DNA of 22,500 bases from Mesostigma viride (GCA_009746045.1 RPFO01001627.1:1-22500), one strand, 5' to 3'; counted from the stretch's first letter, positions 8,311-20,971 are shown. Made by a program: numbers and translations. Notes: generated from the sequence alone by a model not told the origin.

Positions 8311-8582
8311 TAGCTTGAGCGTGCTTGTAAAGTTTTTGCATGGTTTATTAAAATGAGTGGAATATGTATTTATTGCATTAAATGTTAATTTTATCATGAA
8401 TGAAAATGGTCAACATTGCCGAAGTGCCCCTAAATTGCTCAATATTGTGTGCTCAAGAATTCAATGAGGATTGTCATCATGGAAACCCGCACAAATTCAC
8501 GATTCCGGGCATGCATGTGAAAGTATCAAGAACAATTTTCAATTAAGAATGGTATCTCATTGTTCCATGAATCAATATGACT
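8311..8582. repeat. left inner spacer (272 bp)
   Basis: AT-rich unique sequence between the two tandem arrays, nearly identical in reverse complement to 19895-20164; one clear difference is a 2-base indel near 8383. It has no coding potential. It contains AATGAGGATTGTCATCATGG (8463-8482), which equals the satellite core with 14 internal bases missing. Confidence 0.9.
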
Positions 8583-11219
8583 CCATGTACGTAGACAAGC
8601 CATGATGACCCCATGGGAGCCTGAATCCTCATCATTAAATACATAAATGCCACCCATGTACGTAGACGGGCCATGATGACACCAATGGAGCCTGAATCCT
8701 CATCATTAATTACATAAATGCCAACCATGTACATACACGGGCAATGATGACACCATGGGAGCCTGAATCCTCATCATTAATTACATAAATGCCAACCATG
8801 TACGTAGGCCAGCCATGATGACACTGTGGGAGCCTGAATCCTCATCATTAATTTCATACATGCCAACAACACGTAGACGGGCCATAATGACACCACGGGA
8901 GCCTGAATCCTGATCATTTTTTTTTCTTTGACATCCATGTACGTAGGCCAGCCATGATGACACCATGGGAGCCTGAATCCTCATCATTTTTTTTCTGAGA
9001 CATCCATGTACGTAGGCCAGCCATGATGACACCATGGGAGCCTGAATCCTCATCATTAAATACATACATGCCATCCATGTACGTAGACAGGCCATGATGA
9101 CACCATGGGAGCCTGAATCCTCATCATTTACTATTCCTTGACATCCATGTACGTAGACGGGCCATGATGACACCATGGGAGCCTGAATCCTCCTCATTAA
9201 TTACATAAATGCCAACCATGTACGTAGACGGGCCATGATGACACCATGGGAGCCTGAATCCTCATCATTAATTACATAAATGCCAACCATGTACGTAGAC
9301 GGGCCATGATGACACCATGGGAGCCTGAATCCTCATCATTTTTTTTATGAGACATCCATGTACGTAGGCCAGCCATGATGACACCATGGGAGCCTGAATC
9401 CTCGTCATTTTTTTTTCTTTGACATCCATGTACGTAGACGGGCCATGATGACACCATGGGAGCCTGAATCCTCATCATTAATTACATACATGCCAACAAT
9501 GTAGGTAGACAAGCCATGATGACACCATGGGAGCCTGAATCCTCATCATTTTTTTAATGAGACATCCATGTACATACGTAGGCCAGCCATGATGACACCA
9601 TGGGAGCCTGAATCCTCATCATTTCTTTTTCTTTGACATCCATGTACGTAGACAGGCCATGATGACACCATGGGAGCCTGAATCCTCCTCATTAATTACA
9701 TACATGCCATCCATGTACGTACACGGGCCATGATGACACCATGGGAGCCTGAATCCTCATCATTAAATACATAAATGCCATCCATGTACGTAGGCCAGCC
9801 ATGGAGACACCATGGGAGCCTGAATCCTCCTCATTAATTACATAAATGCCAACCATGTACGTAGACAAGCCATGATGACACCATGGGAGCCTGAATCCTC
9901 ATCATTTACTATTCCTTGACATCCATGTACGTAGGCCAGCCATGATGACACCAATGGAGCCTGAATCCTCCTCGTTAATTACATAAATGCCAACCATGTA
10001 CGTAGACAAGCCATGATGACACCATGGGAGCCTGAATCCTCATCATTTACTATTCCTTGACATCCATGTACGTAGACGGGCCATGATGACACCATGGGAG
10101 CCTGAATCCTCTTCATTAATTACATAAATGCCAACCATGTACGTAGACGGGCCATGATGACACCATGGGAGCCTGAATCCTCATCATTTTTTTTATGAAA
10201 CATCCATGTACGTAGGCCAGCCATGATGACACCATGGGAGCCTGAATCCTCATCATTAATTACAAAAATGCCAACCATGTACGTAGACGGGCCATGATGA
10301 CACCATGGGAGCCTGAATCCTCATCATTTTTTTTATGAGACATCCATGTACGTAGGCCAGCCATGATGACACCATGGGAGCCTGAATCCTCATCATTTTT
10401 TTTCTTTGACATCCATGTACGTAGACGGGCCATGATGACACCATGGGAGCCTGAATCCTCTTCATTAATTACATCAATGCCAACCATGTACGTAGACGGG
10501 CCATGATGACACCATGGGAGCCTGAATCCTCATCATTTTTTTTATGAAACATCCATGTACGTAGGCCAGCCATGATGACACCATGGGAGCCTGAATCCTC
10601 ATCATTAATTACAAAAATGCCAACCATGTACGTAGACGGGCCATGATGACACCATGGGAGCCTGAATCCTCATCATTAATTACATAAATGCCATCCATGT
10701 ACGTAGACGGGCCATGATGACACCATGGGAGCCTGAATCCTCATCATTAATTACATACTTGCCATTCATGTACGTAGACGGGCCATGGAGACACCATGGG
10801 AGCCTGAATCCTCTTCATTTTCTTAATGAGAGGATTCAGGTTACATAAATGCCATCCATGTACGTAGACGGGCCATGATGACACCATGGGAGCCTGAATC
10901 CTCATAATTAAATACATAAATGCCATCCATGTACGTAGGCCAGCCATGGAGACACCATGGGAGCCTGAATCCTCCTCATTAATTACATAAATGCCAACCA
11001 TGTACGTAGACAAGCCATGATGACACCATGGGAGCCTGAATCCTCATCATTTACTATTCCTTGACATCCATGTACGTAGGCCAGCCATGATGACACCAAT
11101 GGAGCCTGAATCCTCTTCATTTTTTTAATGAGAGGATTCAGGTTACATAAATGCCAACCATGTAGGTAGACAAGCCATGATGACACCATGGGAGCCTGAA
11201 TCCTCATCATTAAATACAT
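8583..11219 (-). repeat. left satellite array, about 37 units of about 72 bp (minus orientation)
   Basis: Units read on the minus strand begin GATGAGGATTCAGGCTCCCA and continue with TGGTGTCATCATGGC, a variable trinucleotide, and TACGTACATGG. A variable linker follows, either GGCATTTATGTAATTAAT type, GTCTCAT-A(n) type, GTCAAAGAAAA type or GTCAAGGAATAGTAAAT. Unit length is 69-78 bp. I counted about 37 copies of GCCTGAATCCT. Longer blocks recur: the segment near 9763-9970 reappears about 1145 bp on. Two units carry a small internal inversion (10803-10840 and 11105-11142). Confidence 0.95.
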
Positions 11220-11246
11220 AAATGCCATCCATGTAATTAATGATGA
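11205..11246. repeat. palindromic axis where the satellite flips orientation
   Basis: CATCATTAAATACAT (to 11219) and ATGTAATTAATGATG (from 11231) form the inner stem with one mismatch. They enclose an 11-base loop (11220-11230). Outward the pairing continues through whole satellite units on both sides, so this is the apex of the inverted structure. Confidence 0.9.
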
Positions 11247-12219
11247 GGATTCAGGCTCCCATGGTGTCATCATGGCTTGTCTACGTACATGGTTGGCATT
11301 TATGTAATTTATGAGGAGGATTCAGGCTCCCATGGTGTCTCCATGGCTGGCCTACGTACATGGTTGGCATTTATGTAATTCATGAGGAGGATTTAGGCTC
11401 CCATGGTGTCATCATGGCTGGCCTACGTACATGGATGGCATGTACTTTTTTAATGATGAGGATTCAGGCTCCCATGGTGTCATCATGGCCCGTCTACGTA
11501 CATGAATGGCATTTATGTAATTAATGATGAGGATTCAGGCTCCCATGGTGTCATCATGGCTTGTCTACCTACATTGTTGGCATGTATGTAATTAATGAGG
11601 ATTCAGGCTCCCATGGTGTCATCATGGCCCGTCTACGTACATGGATGGCATTTATGTAATTAATGATGAGGATTCAGGCTCCCATGGGGTCATCATGGCT
11701 TGTCTACGTACCTGGTTGGCATTTATGTAATTAATGAGGAGGATTCAGGCTCCCATGGTGTCATCATGGCTGGCCTACGTACATGGATGTCAAAAAAAAT
11801 GATGAGGATTCAGGCTCCCATGGTTTCATCATGGCTGGCCTACGTATGTTGGATGTATTAAAAAAATGATGAGGATTCAGGCTCCCATGGTGTCATCATG
11901 GCTTGTCTACCTACATTGTTGGCATGTATGTAATTAATGATGAGGATTCAGGCTCCCATGGTGTCATCATGGCCCGTCTACGTACATGGTTGGCATTTAT
12001 GTAATTAATGATGAGGATTCAGGCTCCCATGGTGTCATCATGGCCTGTCTACGTACATGGATGGCATGTATGTATTTAATGATGAGGATTCAGGCTCCCA
12101 TGGTGTCATCATGGCTGGCCTACGTACATGGATGTCTCAGAAAAAAATGATGAGGATTCAGGCTCCCATGGTGTCATCATGGCTGGCCTACGTACATGGA
12201 TGTCTCATAAAATAAATGA

Positions 12220-12540
12220 TGAGGATTCAGGCTCCCGTGGTGTCATTATGGCCCGTCTACGTGTTGTTGGCATGTATGAAATTAATGATGAGGATTCAGG
12301 CTCCCATAGTGTCATCATGGCTGGCCTACGTACATGGTTGGCATTTATGTATTTAATGATGAGGATTCAGGCTCCCATGGTGTCATAATTGCCCGTGTAT
12401 GTACATGGTTGGCATTTATGTAATTAATGATGAGGATTCAGGCTCCATTGGTGTCATCATGGCCCGTCTACGTACATGGGTGGCATTTATGTATTTAATG
12501 ATGAGGATTTAGGCTCCCATGGGGTCATCATGGCTTGTCT
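12220..12540 (+). repeat. internal copy of the arm-end variant cassette (first of three)
   Basis: A run of distinctive units occurs in fixed order: CCCGTGGTGTCATTATGG, then CTACGTGTTGTTGGC, then CCCATAGTGTC, then GCCCGTGTATGTAC, then CTCCATTGGTGTC and finally CCCATGGGGTCATCATGG. The same order closes the right array at about 19575-19894 and, mirrored, opens the left array at about 8583-8910. Further internal copies lie near 15330-15640 and 17520-17830. Confidence 0.8.
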
Positions 12541-13269
12541 ACGTACCTGGTTGGCATTTATGTAATTAATGAGGAGGATTCAGGCTCCCATGGTGTCATC
12601 ATGGCTGGCCTACGTACATGGATGTCAAAGAAAAAAAAATGATGAGGATTCAGGCTCCCATGGTGTCATCATGGCTGGCCTACGTATGTACATGGATGTC
12701 TCATTAAAAAAATGATGAGGATTCAGGCTCCCATGGTGTCATCATGGCCCGTCTACCTACATTGTTGGCATGTATGTAATTAATGATGAGGATTCAGGCT
12801 CCCATGGTGTCATCATGGCCCGTCTACGTACATGGATGTCAAAGAAAAAAAATGACGAGGATTCAGGCTCCCATGGTGTCATCATGGCTGGCCTACGTAC
12901 ATGGATGTCAAAGAAAAAAAAATGATGAGGATTCAGGCTCCCATGGTGTCATCATGGCTGGCCTACGTATGTACATGGATGTCTCATTAAAAAAATGATG
13001 AGGATTCAGGCTCCCATGGTGTCATCATGGCTTGTCTACCTACATTGTTGGCATGTATGTAATTAATGATGAGGATTCAGGCTCCCATGGTGTCATCATG
13101 GCCCGTCTACGTACATGGATGTCAAAGAAAAAAAAATGACGAGGATTCAGGCTCCCATGGTGTCATCATGGCTGGCCTACGTACATGGATGTCTCATAAA
13201 AAAAATGATGAGGATTCAGGCTCCCATGGTGTCATCATGGCCCGTCTACGTACATGGTTGGCATTTATG

Positions 13270-15110
13270 TAATTAATGATGAGGATTCAGGCTCCCATGG
13301 TGTCATCATGGCTTGTCTACGTACCTGGTTGGCATTTATGTAATTAATGAGGAGGATTCAGGCTCCCATGGTGTCATCATGGCCCGTCTACGTACATGGA
13401 TGTCAAGGAATAGTAAATGATGAGGATTCAGGCTCCCATGGTGTCATCATCGCCTGTGTACGTACATGGATGGCATTTATGTAATTAATGATGAGGATTC
13501 AGGCTCCCATGGTGTCATCATGGCTGGCCTACGTACATGGATGTCTCATAAAAAAAATGATGAGGATTCAGGCTCCCATGGTGTCATCATGGCCCGTCTA
13601 CGTACATGGTTGGCATTTATGTAATTAATGATGAGGATTCAGGCTCCCATGGTGTCATCATGGCTTGTCTACGTACCTGGTTGGCATTTATGTAATTAAT
13701 GAGGAGGATTCAGGCTCCCATGGTGTCATCATGGCCCGTCTACGTACATGGATGTCAAGGAATAGTAAATGATGAGGATTCAGGCTCCCATGGTGTCATC
13801 ATCGCCTGTGTACGTACATGGATGGCATTTATGTAATTAATGATGAGGATTCAGGCTCCCATGGTGTCATCATGGCTTGTCTACGTACATGGTTGGCATT
13901 TATGTAATTCATGAGGAGGATTTAGGCTCCCATGGTGTCATCATGGCTGGCCTACGTACATGGATGGCATGTACTTTTTTAATGATGAGGATTCAGGCTC
14001 CCATGGTGTCATCATGGCCCGTCTACGTACATGAATGGCATTTATGTAATTAATGATGAGGATTCAAGCTCCCATGGTGTCATCATGGCCCGTCTACGTA
14101 CATGGATGGCATTTATGTAATTAATGATGAGGATTCAGGCTCCCATGGTGTCATCATGGCCCGTCTACGTACATGGATGGCATTTATGTAATTAATGATG
14201 AGGATTCAGGCTCCCATGGTGTCATCATGGCTTGTCTACGTACCTGGTTGGCATTTATGTAATTAATGAGGAGGATTCAGGCTCCCATGGTGTCATCATG
14301 GCCCGTCTACGTACATGGATGTCAAGGAATAGTAAATGATGAGGATTCAGGCTCCCATGGTGTCATCATCGCCTGTGTACGTACATGGATGGCATTTATG
14401 TAATTAATGATGAGGATTCAGGCTCCCATGGTGTCATCATGGCTGGCCTACGTACATGGATGTCTCATAAAAAAAATGATGAGGATTCAGGCTCCCATGG
14501 TGTCATCATGGCCCGTCTACGTACATGGTTGGCATTTATGTAATTAATGATGAGGATTCAGGCTCCCATGGTGTCATCATGGCTTGTCTACGTACCTGGT
14601 TGGCATTTATGTAATTAATGAGGAGGATTCAGGCTCCCATGGTGTCATCATGGCCCGTCTACGTACATGGATGTCAAGGAATAGTAAATGATGAGGATTC
14701 AGGCTCCCATGGTGTCATCATCGCCTGTGTACGTACATGGATGGCATTTATGTAATTAATGATGAGGATTCAGGCTCCCATGGTGTCATCATGGCTTGTC
14801 TACGTACATGGTTGGCATTTATGTAATTCATGAGGAGGATTTAGGCTCCCATGGTGTCATCATGGCTGGCCTACGTACATGGATGGCATGTACTTTTTTA
14901 ATGATGAGGATTCAGGCTCCCATGGTGTCATCATGGCCCGTCTACGTACATGAATGGCATTTATGTAATTAATGATGAGGATTCAAGCTCCCATGGTGTC
15001 ATCATGGCCCGTCTACGTACATGGATGGCATTTATGTAATTAATGATGAGGATTCAGGCTCCCATGGTGTCATCATGGCCCGTCTACGTACATGGATGGC
15101 ATTTATGTAA
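13270..15110 (+). repeat. tandem duplication of about 920 bp (13 satellite units)
   Basis: Three kinds of marker unit are all offset by 919-921 bp: the CATCGCCTGTG units (13447/14367 and 13799/14719), the GTACTTTTTTAAT unit (13971/14892) and the GTACCTGG unit (13319/14240). Within each copy there is a further 5-unit repeat of 352 bp. The boundaries are approximate. Confidence 0.8.
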
Positions 15111-18100
15111 TTAATGATGAGGATTCAGGCTCCCATGGGGTCATCATGGCTTGTCTACGTACCTGGTTGGCATTTATGTAATTAATGAGGAGGATTCAGG
15201 CTCCCATGGTGTCATCATGGCTGGCCTACGTACATGGATGTCTCAGAAAAAAATGATGAGGATTCAGGCTCCCATGGTGTCATCATGGCTGGCCTACGTA
15301 CATGGATGTCTCATAAAATAAATGATGAGGATTCAGGCTCCCGTGGTGTCATTATGGCCCGTCTACGTGTTGTTGGCATGTATGAAATTAATGATGAGGA
15401 TTCAGGCTCCCATAGTGTCATCATGGCTGGCCTACGTACATGGTTGGCATTTATGTATTTAATGATGAGGATTCAGGCTCCCATGGTGTCATCATTGCCC
15501 GTGTATGTACATGGTTGGCATTTATGTAATTAATGATGAGGATTCAGGCTCCATTGGTGTCATCATGGCCCGTCTACGTACATGGGTGGCATTTATGTAT
15601 TTAATGATGAGGATTTAGGCTCCCATGGGGTCATCATGGCTTGTCTACGTACCTGGTTGGCATTTATGTAATTAATGAGGAGGATTCAGGCTCCCATGGT
15701 GTCATCATGGCTGGCCTACGTACATGGATGTCAAAGAAAAAAAATGATGAGGATTCAGGCTCCCATGGTGTCATCATGGCTGGCCTACGTATGTACATGG
15801 ATGTCTCATTAAAAAAATGATGAGGATTCAGGCTCCCATGGTGTCATCATGGCTTGTCTACCTACATTGTTGGCATGTATGTAATTAATGATGAGGATTC
15901 AGGCTCCCATGGTGTCATCATGGCCCGTCTACGTACATGGATGTCAAAGAAAAAAAATGATGAGGATTCAGGCTCCCATGGTGTCATCATGGCTGGCCTA
16001 CGTACATGGATGTCAAAGAAAAAAAAATGATGAGGATTCAGGCTCCCATGGTGTCATCATGGCTGGCCTACGTATGTACATGGATGTCTCATTAAAAAAA
16101 TGATGAGGATTCAGGCTCCCATGGTGTCATCATGGCTTGTCTACCTACATTGTTGGCATGTATGTAATTAATGATGAGGATTCAGGCTCCCATGGTGTCA
16201 TCATGGCCCGTCTACGTACATGGATGTCAAAGAAAAAAAAATGACGAGGATTCAGGCTCCCATGGTGTCATCATGGCTGGCCTACGTACATGGATGTCTC
16301 ATAAAAAAAATGATGAGGATTCAGGCTCCCATGGTGTCATCATGGCCCGTCTACGTACATGGTTGGCATTTATGTAATTAATGATGAGGATTCAGGCTCC
16401 CATGGTGTCATCATGGCTTGTCTACGTACCTGGTTGGCATTTATGTAATTAATGAGGAGGATTCAGGCTCCCATGGTGTCATCATGGCCCGTCTACGTAC
16501 ATGGATGTCAAGGAATAGTAAATGATGAGGATTCAGGCTCCCATGGTGTCATCATCGCCTGTGTACGTACATGGATGGCATTTATGTAATTAATGATGAG
16601 GATTCAGGCTCCCATGGTGTCATCATGGCTTGTCTACGTACATGGTTGGCATTTATGTAATTCATGAGGAGGATTTAGGCTCCCATGGTGTCATCATGGC
16701 TGGCCTACGTACATGGATGGCATGTACTTTTTTAATGATGAGGATTCAGGCTCCCATGGTGTCATCATGGCCCGTCTACGTACATGAATGGCATTTATGT
16801 AATTAATGATGAGGATTCAGGCTCCCATGGTGTCATCATGGCCCGTCTACGTACATGGATGGCATTTATGTAATTAATGATGAGGATTCAGGCTCCCATG
16901 GTGTCATCATGGCCCGTCTACGTACATGGATGGCATTTATGTAATTAATGATGAGGATTCAGGCTCCCATGGGGTCATCATGGCTTGTCTACGTACCTGG
17001 TTGGCATTTATGTAATTAATGAGGAGGATTCAGGCTCCCATGGTGTCATCATGGCTGGCCTACGTACATGGATGTCAAAGAAAAAAAAATGATGAGGATT
17101 CAGGCTCCCATGGTGTCATCATGGCTGGCCTACGTATGTACATGGATGTCTCATTAAAAAAATGATGAGGATTCAGGCTCCCATGGTGTCATCATGGCTT
17201 GTCTACCTACATTGTTGGCATGTATGTAATTAATGATGAGGATTCAGGCTCCCATGGTGTCATCATGGCCCGTCTACGTACATGGTTGGCATTTATGTAA
17301 TTAATGATGAGGATTCAGGCTCCCATGGTGTCATCATGGCCTGTCTACGTACATGGATGGCATGTATGTATTTAATGATGAGGATTCAGGCTCCCATGGT
17401 GTCATCATGGCTGGCCTACGTACATGGATGTCTCAGAAAAAAATGATGAGGATTCAGGCTCCCATGGTGTCATCATGGCTGGCCTACGTACATGGATGTC
17501 TCATAAAATAAATGATGAGGATTCAGGCTCCCGTGGTGTCATTATGGCCCGTCTACGTGTTGTTGGCATGTATGAAATTAATGATGAGGATTCAGGCTCC
17601 CATAGTGTCATCATGGCTGGCCTACGTACATGGTTGGCATTTATGTATTTAATGATGAGGATTCAGGCTCCCATGGTGTCATCATTGCCCGTGTATGTAC
17701 ATGGTTGGCATTTATGTAATTAATGATGAGGATTCAGGCTCCATTGGTGTCATCATGGCCCGTCTACGTACATGGGTGGCATTTATGTATTTAATGATGA
17801 GGATTTAGGCTCCCATGGGGTCATCATGGCTTGTCTACGTACCTGGTTGGCATTTATGTAATTAATGAGGAGGATTCAGGCTCCCATGGTGTCATCATGG
17901 CTGGCCTACGTACATGGATGTCAAAGAAAAAAAAATGATGAGGATTCAGGCTCCCATGGTGTCATCATGGCTGGCCTACGTATGTACATGGATGTCTCAT
18001 TAAAAAAATGATGAGGATTCAGGCTCCCATGGTGTCATCATGGCTTGTCTACCTACATTGTTGGCATGTATGTAATTAATGATGAGGATTCAGGCTCCCA

Positions 18101-19894
18101 TGGTGTCATCATGGCCCGTCTACGTACATGGATGTCAAAGAAAAAAAAATGACGAGGATTCAGGCTCCCATGGTGTCATCATGGCTGGCCTACGTACATG
18201 GATGTCTCATAAAAAAAATGATGAGGATTCAGGCTCCCATGGTGTCATCATGGCCCGTCTACGTACATGGTTGGCATTTATGTAATTAATGATGAGGATT
18301 CAGGCTCCCATGGTGTCATCATGGCTTGTCTACGTACCTGGTTGGCATTTATGTAATTAATGAGGAGGATTCAGGCTCCCATGGTGTCATCATGGCCCGT
18401 CTACGTACATGGATGTCAAGGAATAGTAAATGATGAGGATTCAGGCTCCCATGGTGTCATCATCGCCTGTGTACGTACATGGATGGCATTTATGTAATTA
18501 ATGATGAGGATTCAGGCTCCCATGGTGTCATCATGGCTTGTCTACGTACATGGTTGGCATTTATGTAATTCATGAGGAGGATTTAGGCTCCCATGGTGTC
18601 ATCATGGCTGGCCTACGTACATGGATGGCATGTACTTTTTTAATGATGAGGATTCAGGCTCCCATGGTGTCATCATGGCCCGTCTACGTACATGAATGGC
18701 ATTTATGTAATTAATGATGAGGATTCAAGCTCCCATGGTGTCATCATGGCCCGTCTACGTACATGGATGGCATTTATGTAATTAATGATGAGGATTCAGG
18801 CTCCCATGGTGTCATCATGGCCCGTCTACGTACATGGATGGCATTTATGTAATTAATGATGAGGATTCAGGCTCCCATGGGGTCATCATGGCTTGTCTAC
18901 GTACCTGGTTGGCATTTATGTAATTAATGAGGAGGATTCAGGCTCCCATGGTGTCATCATGGCTGGCCTACGTACATGGATGTCAAAGAAAAAAAAATGA
19001 TGAGGATTCAGGCTCCCATGGTGTCATCATGGCTGGCCTACGTATGTACATGGATGTCTCATTAAAAAAATGATGAGGATTCAGGCTCCCATGGTGTCAT
19101 CATGGCTTGTCTACCTACATTGTTGGCATGTATGTAATTAATGATGAGGATTCAGGCTCCCATGGTGTCATCATGGCCCGTCTACGTACATGGATGTCAA
19201 AGAAAAAAAAATGACGAGGATTCAGGCTCCCATGGTGTCATCATGGCTGGCCTACGTACATGGATGTCTCATAAAAAAAATGATGAGGATTCAGGCTCCC
19301 ATGGTGTCATCATGGCCCGTCTACGTACATGGTTGGCATTTATGTAATTAATGATGAGGATTCAGGCTCCCATGGTGTCATCATGGCCTGTCTACGTACA
19401 TGGATGGCATGTATGTATTTAATGATGAGGATTCAGGCTCCCATGGTGTCATCATGGCTGGCCTACGTACATGGATGTCTCAGAAAAAAAATGATGAGGA
19501 TTCAGGCTCCCATGGTGTCATCATGGCTGGCCTACGTACATGGATGTCTCATAAAATAAATGATGAGGATTCAGGCTCCCGTGGTGTCATTATGGCCCGT
19601 CTACGTGTTGTTGGCATGTATGAAATTAATGATGAGGATTCAGGCTCCCATAGTGTCATCATGGCTGGCCTACGTACATGGTTGGCATTTATGTATTTAA
19701 TAATGAGGATTCAGGCTCCCATGGTGTCATCATTGCCCGTGTATGTACATGGTTGGCATTTATGTAATTAATGATGAGGATTCAGGCTCCATTGGTGTCA
19801 TCATGGCCCGTCTACGTACATGGGTGGCATTTATGTATTTAATGATGAGGATTTAGGCTCCCATGGGGTCATCATGGCTTGTCTACGTACATGG

Positions 19895-20164
19895 AGTCAT
19901 ATTGATTCATGGAACAATGAGATACCATTCTTAATTGAAAATTGTTCTTGATACTTTCACATGCATGCCCGGAATCGTGAATTTGTGCGGGTTTCCATGA
20001 TGACAATCCTCATTGAATTCTTGAGCACACAATATTGAGCAATTTAGGGGCACTTCGGCAATGTTGACCATTTTCATTCATGATAAAATTAACATTATGC
20101 AATAAATACATATTCCACTCATTTTAATAAACCATGCAAAAACTTTACAAGCACGCTCAAGCTA
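19895..20164. repeat. right inner spacer (270 bp)
   Basis: Reverse complement of the left spacer (8311-8582) with very few differences. It joins the end of the satellite (ACATGGAGTCATATTG) to the minisatellite. No coding potential. Confidence 0.9.
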
Positions 20165-20306
20165 GGGGTGGGCTGGCATGCACGCGTGGGTGTGGGGGTG
20201 GGCTGGCATGCATGCGTGGGTGTGGGGGGGCCGGGGCCGGGGCTAGCATGCATGCGTGGGTGTGGGGGTGGGCTAGCATGCATGCGTGGGTGTGGGGGGG
20301 GCTAGC
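20165..20306. repeat. right minisatellite, 4 copies of the 30-bp unit
   Basis: Four copies of GCATGCATGCGTGGGTGTGG (the first as GCATGCACGCG), the complement of the left array. One unit has an extra CCGGGGCCGGGG at about 20231-20242. The copy number is a quarter of that on the left. Confidence 0.95.
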
Positions 20307-20522
20307 ACGCCCCACCCCTCCATCGGCACAGCCAGCCTTGTGAGTCTACCCTTAACAACAAGGCTGGTAGGACGACACGCCTGAGCAGCATATGTCATGC
20401 CTATCTCAGGCTAATAATGTGTGATTTTGTGCCAACAACCAAGTTGTTCCACCCAACAACACATTATAAACCCTCTTCCAAAATGCCCAACAAGCCGGAC
20501 ACGTGGAGGACCACACACGCAG

Positions 20523-20530
20523 TATATAAA
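20523..20530 (+). promoter_or_regulatory. TATA-box-like site pointing outward
   Basis: TATATAAA occurs here on the plus strand and, mirrored, on the minus strand of the left arm (7598-7605). It is about 310 bp ahead of the first ATG-started frame (20841) in the right arm. It could be a core promoter directing transcription toward the element tip. This is inferred from the motif alone. Confidence 0.3.
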
Positions 20531-20971
20531 GAGAAAATAAGCTGACTTTTTATCCAGCCAACCTGTGGCTAGCTGCTCTGGTTAGCATGACAAATGCTAA
20601 CATTTACTCAGTGGGAAAGGTGAAGAGACCATTGGAACAGCCTACCTGACGCATGTGCCACCAAAGCATTGTGTCCCGCAAAATGCACACTGCCTCCTTT
20701 CTAACAAGCACGAGCCGCTCTCTTTAGGAGACAGGTGCCAGCTCGTCAGTGTCTGGGGAAAATGATGCCGCTGCTTAGGAAGACCGCGTGAATTTCCTCG
20801 AACACAACTGTCTATAAAGCAAAAGAAATTTCAGAGAAGCATGGAAATAAAAGCATTACACCTTCCCGACAGGTTGTGGGCCACGCGCTGCAGCAAGCCA
20901 GCCACGTCACAGACGAACTTGCTTAAAAACATCCAGGAATCCAGCGATGCAGCGCCAGGACCCGCAACTTC

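Larger units (their letters stand above)
11231..19894 (+). repeat. right satellite array, about 120 units (plus orientation), with higher-order repeats
   Basis: This is the same roughly 72-bp unit as in the left array but on the plus strand, 8.66 kb long. Variant units act as markers of nested higher-order structure. CCCATAGTGTCATCATGG occurs near 12303, 15409, 17599 and 19647. The variant CATCATCGCCTGTGTACG occurs near 13447, 13799, 14367, 14719, 16553 and 18462. The variant GGCATGTACTTTTTTAAT occurs near 11446, 13971, 14892, 16726 and 18635. Matching blocks look almost identical, which suggests recent expansion by unequal exchange or replication slippage. Open frames of 60-123 codons arise only because 72 is a multiple of three. 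Confidence 0.95.

Noticed and set aside
7845-8313. Open frames on both strands of the minisatellite, reading HPRMHASPP-type or WACMRGCGG-type repeats.
   Set aside because: They are translations of a 30-bp tandem repeat, open in several frames at once. There is no sign of coding constraint.
6626-8582. The transposase-like gene at 1471-4818 as the source of mobility for the foldback structure.
   Set aside because: None of the CGGCCGGCG motif copies found near that gene was seen in the arms, and the gene lies outside the inverted repeats. A link cannot be supported.
8781-19771. Many open frames of 60-138 codons within the satellite (for example at 9272-9478, 13066-13272, 15234-15533, 19400-19771).
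   Set aside because: They repeat the same 23-24 residue text because the unit is close to 72 bp, a multiple of three. They occur on whichever strand the unit is read, and break whenever a linker changes length. No gene is implied.
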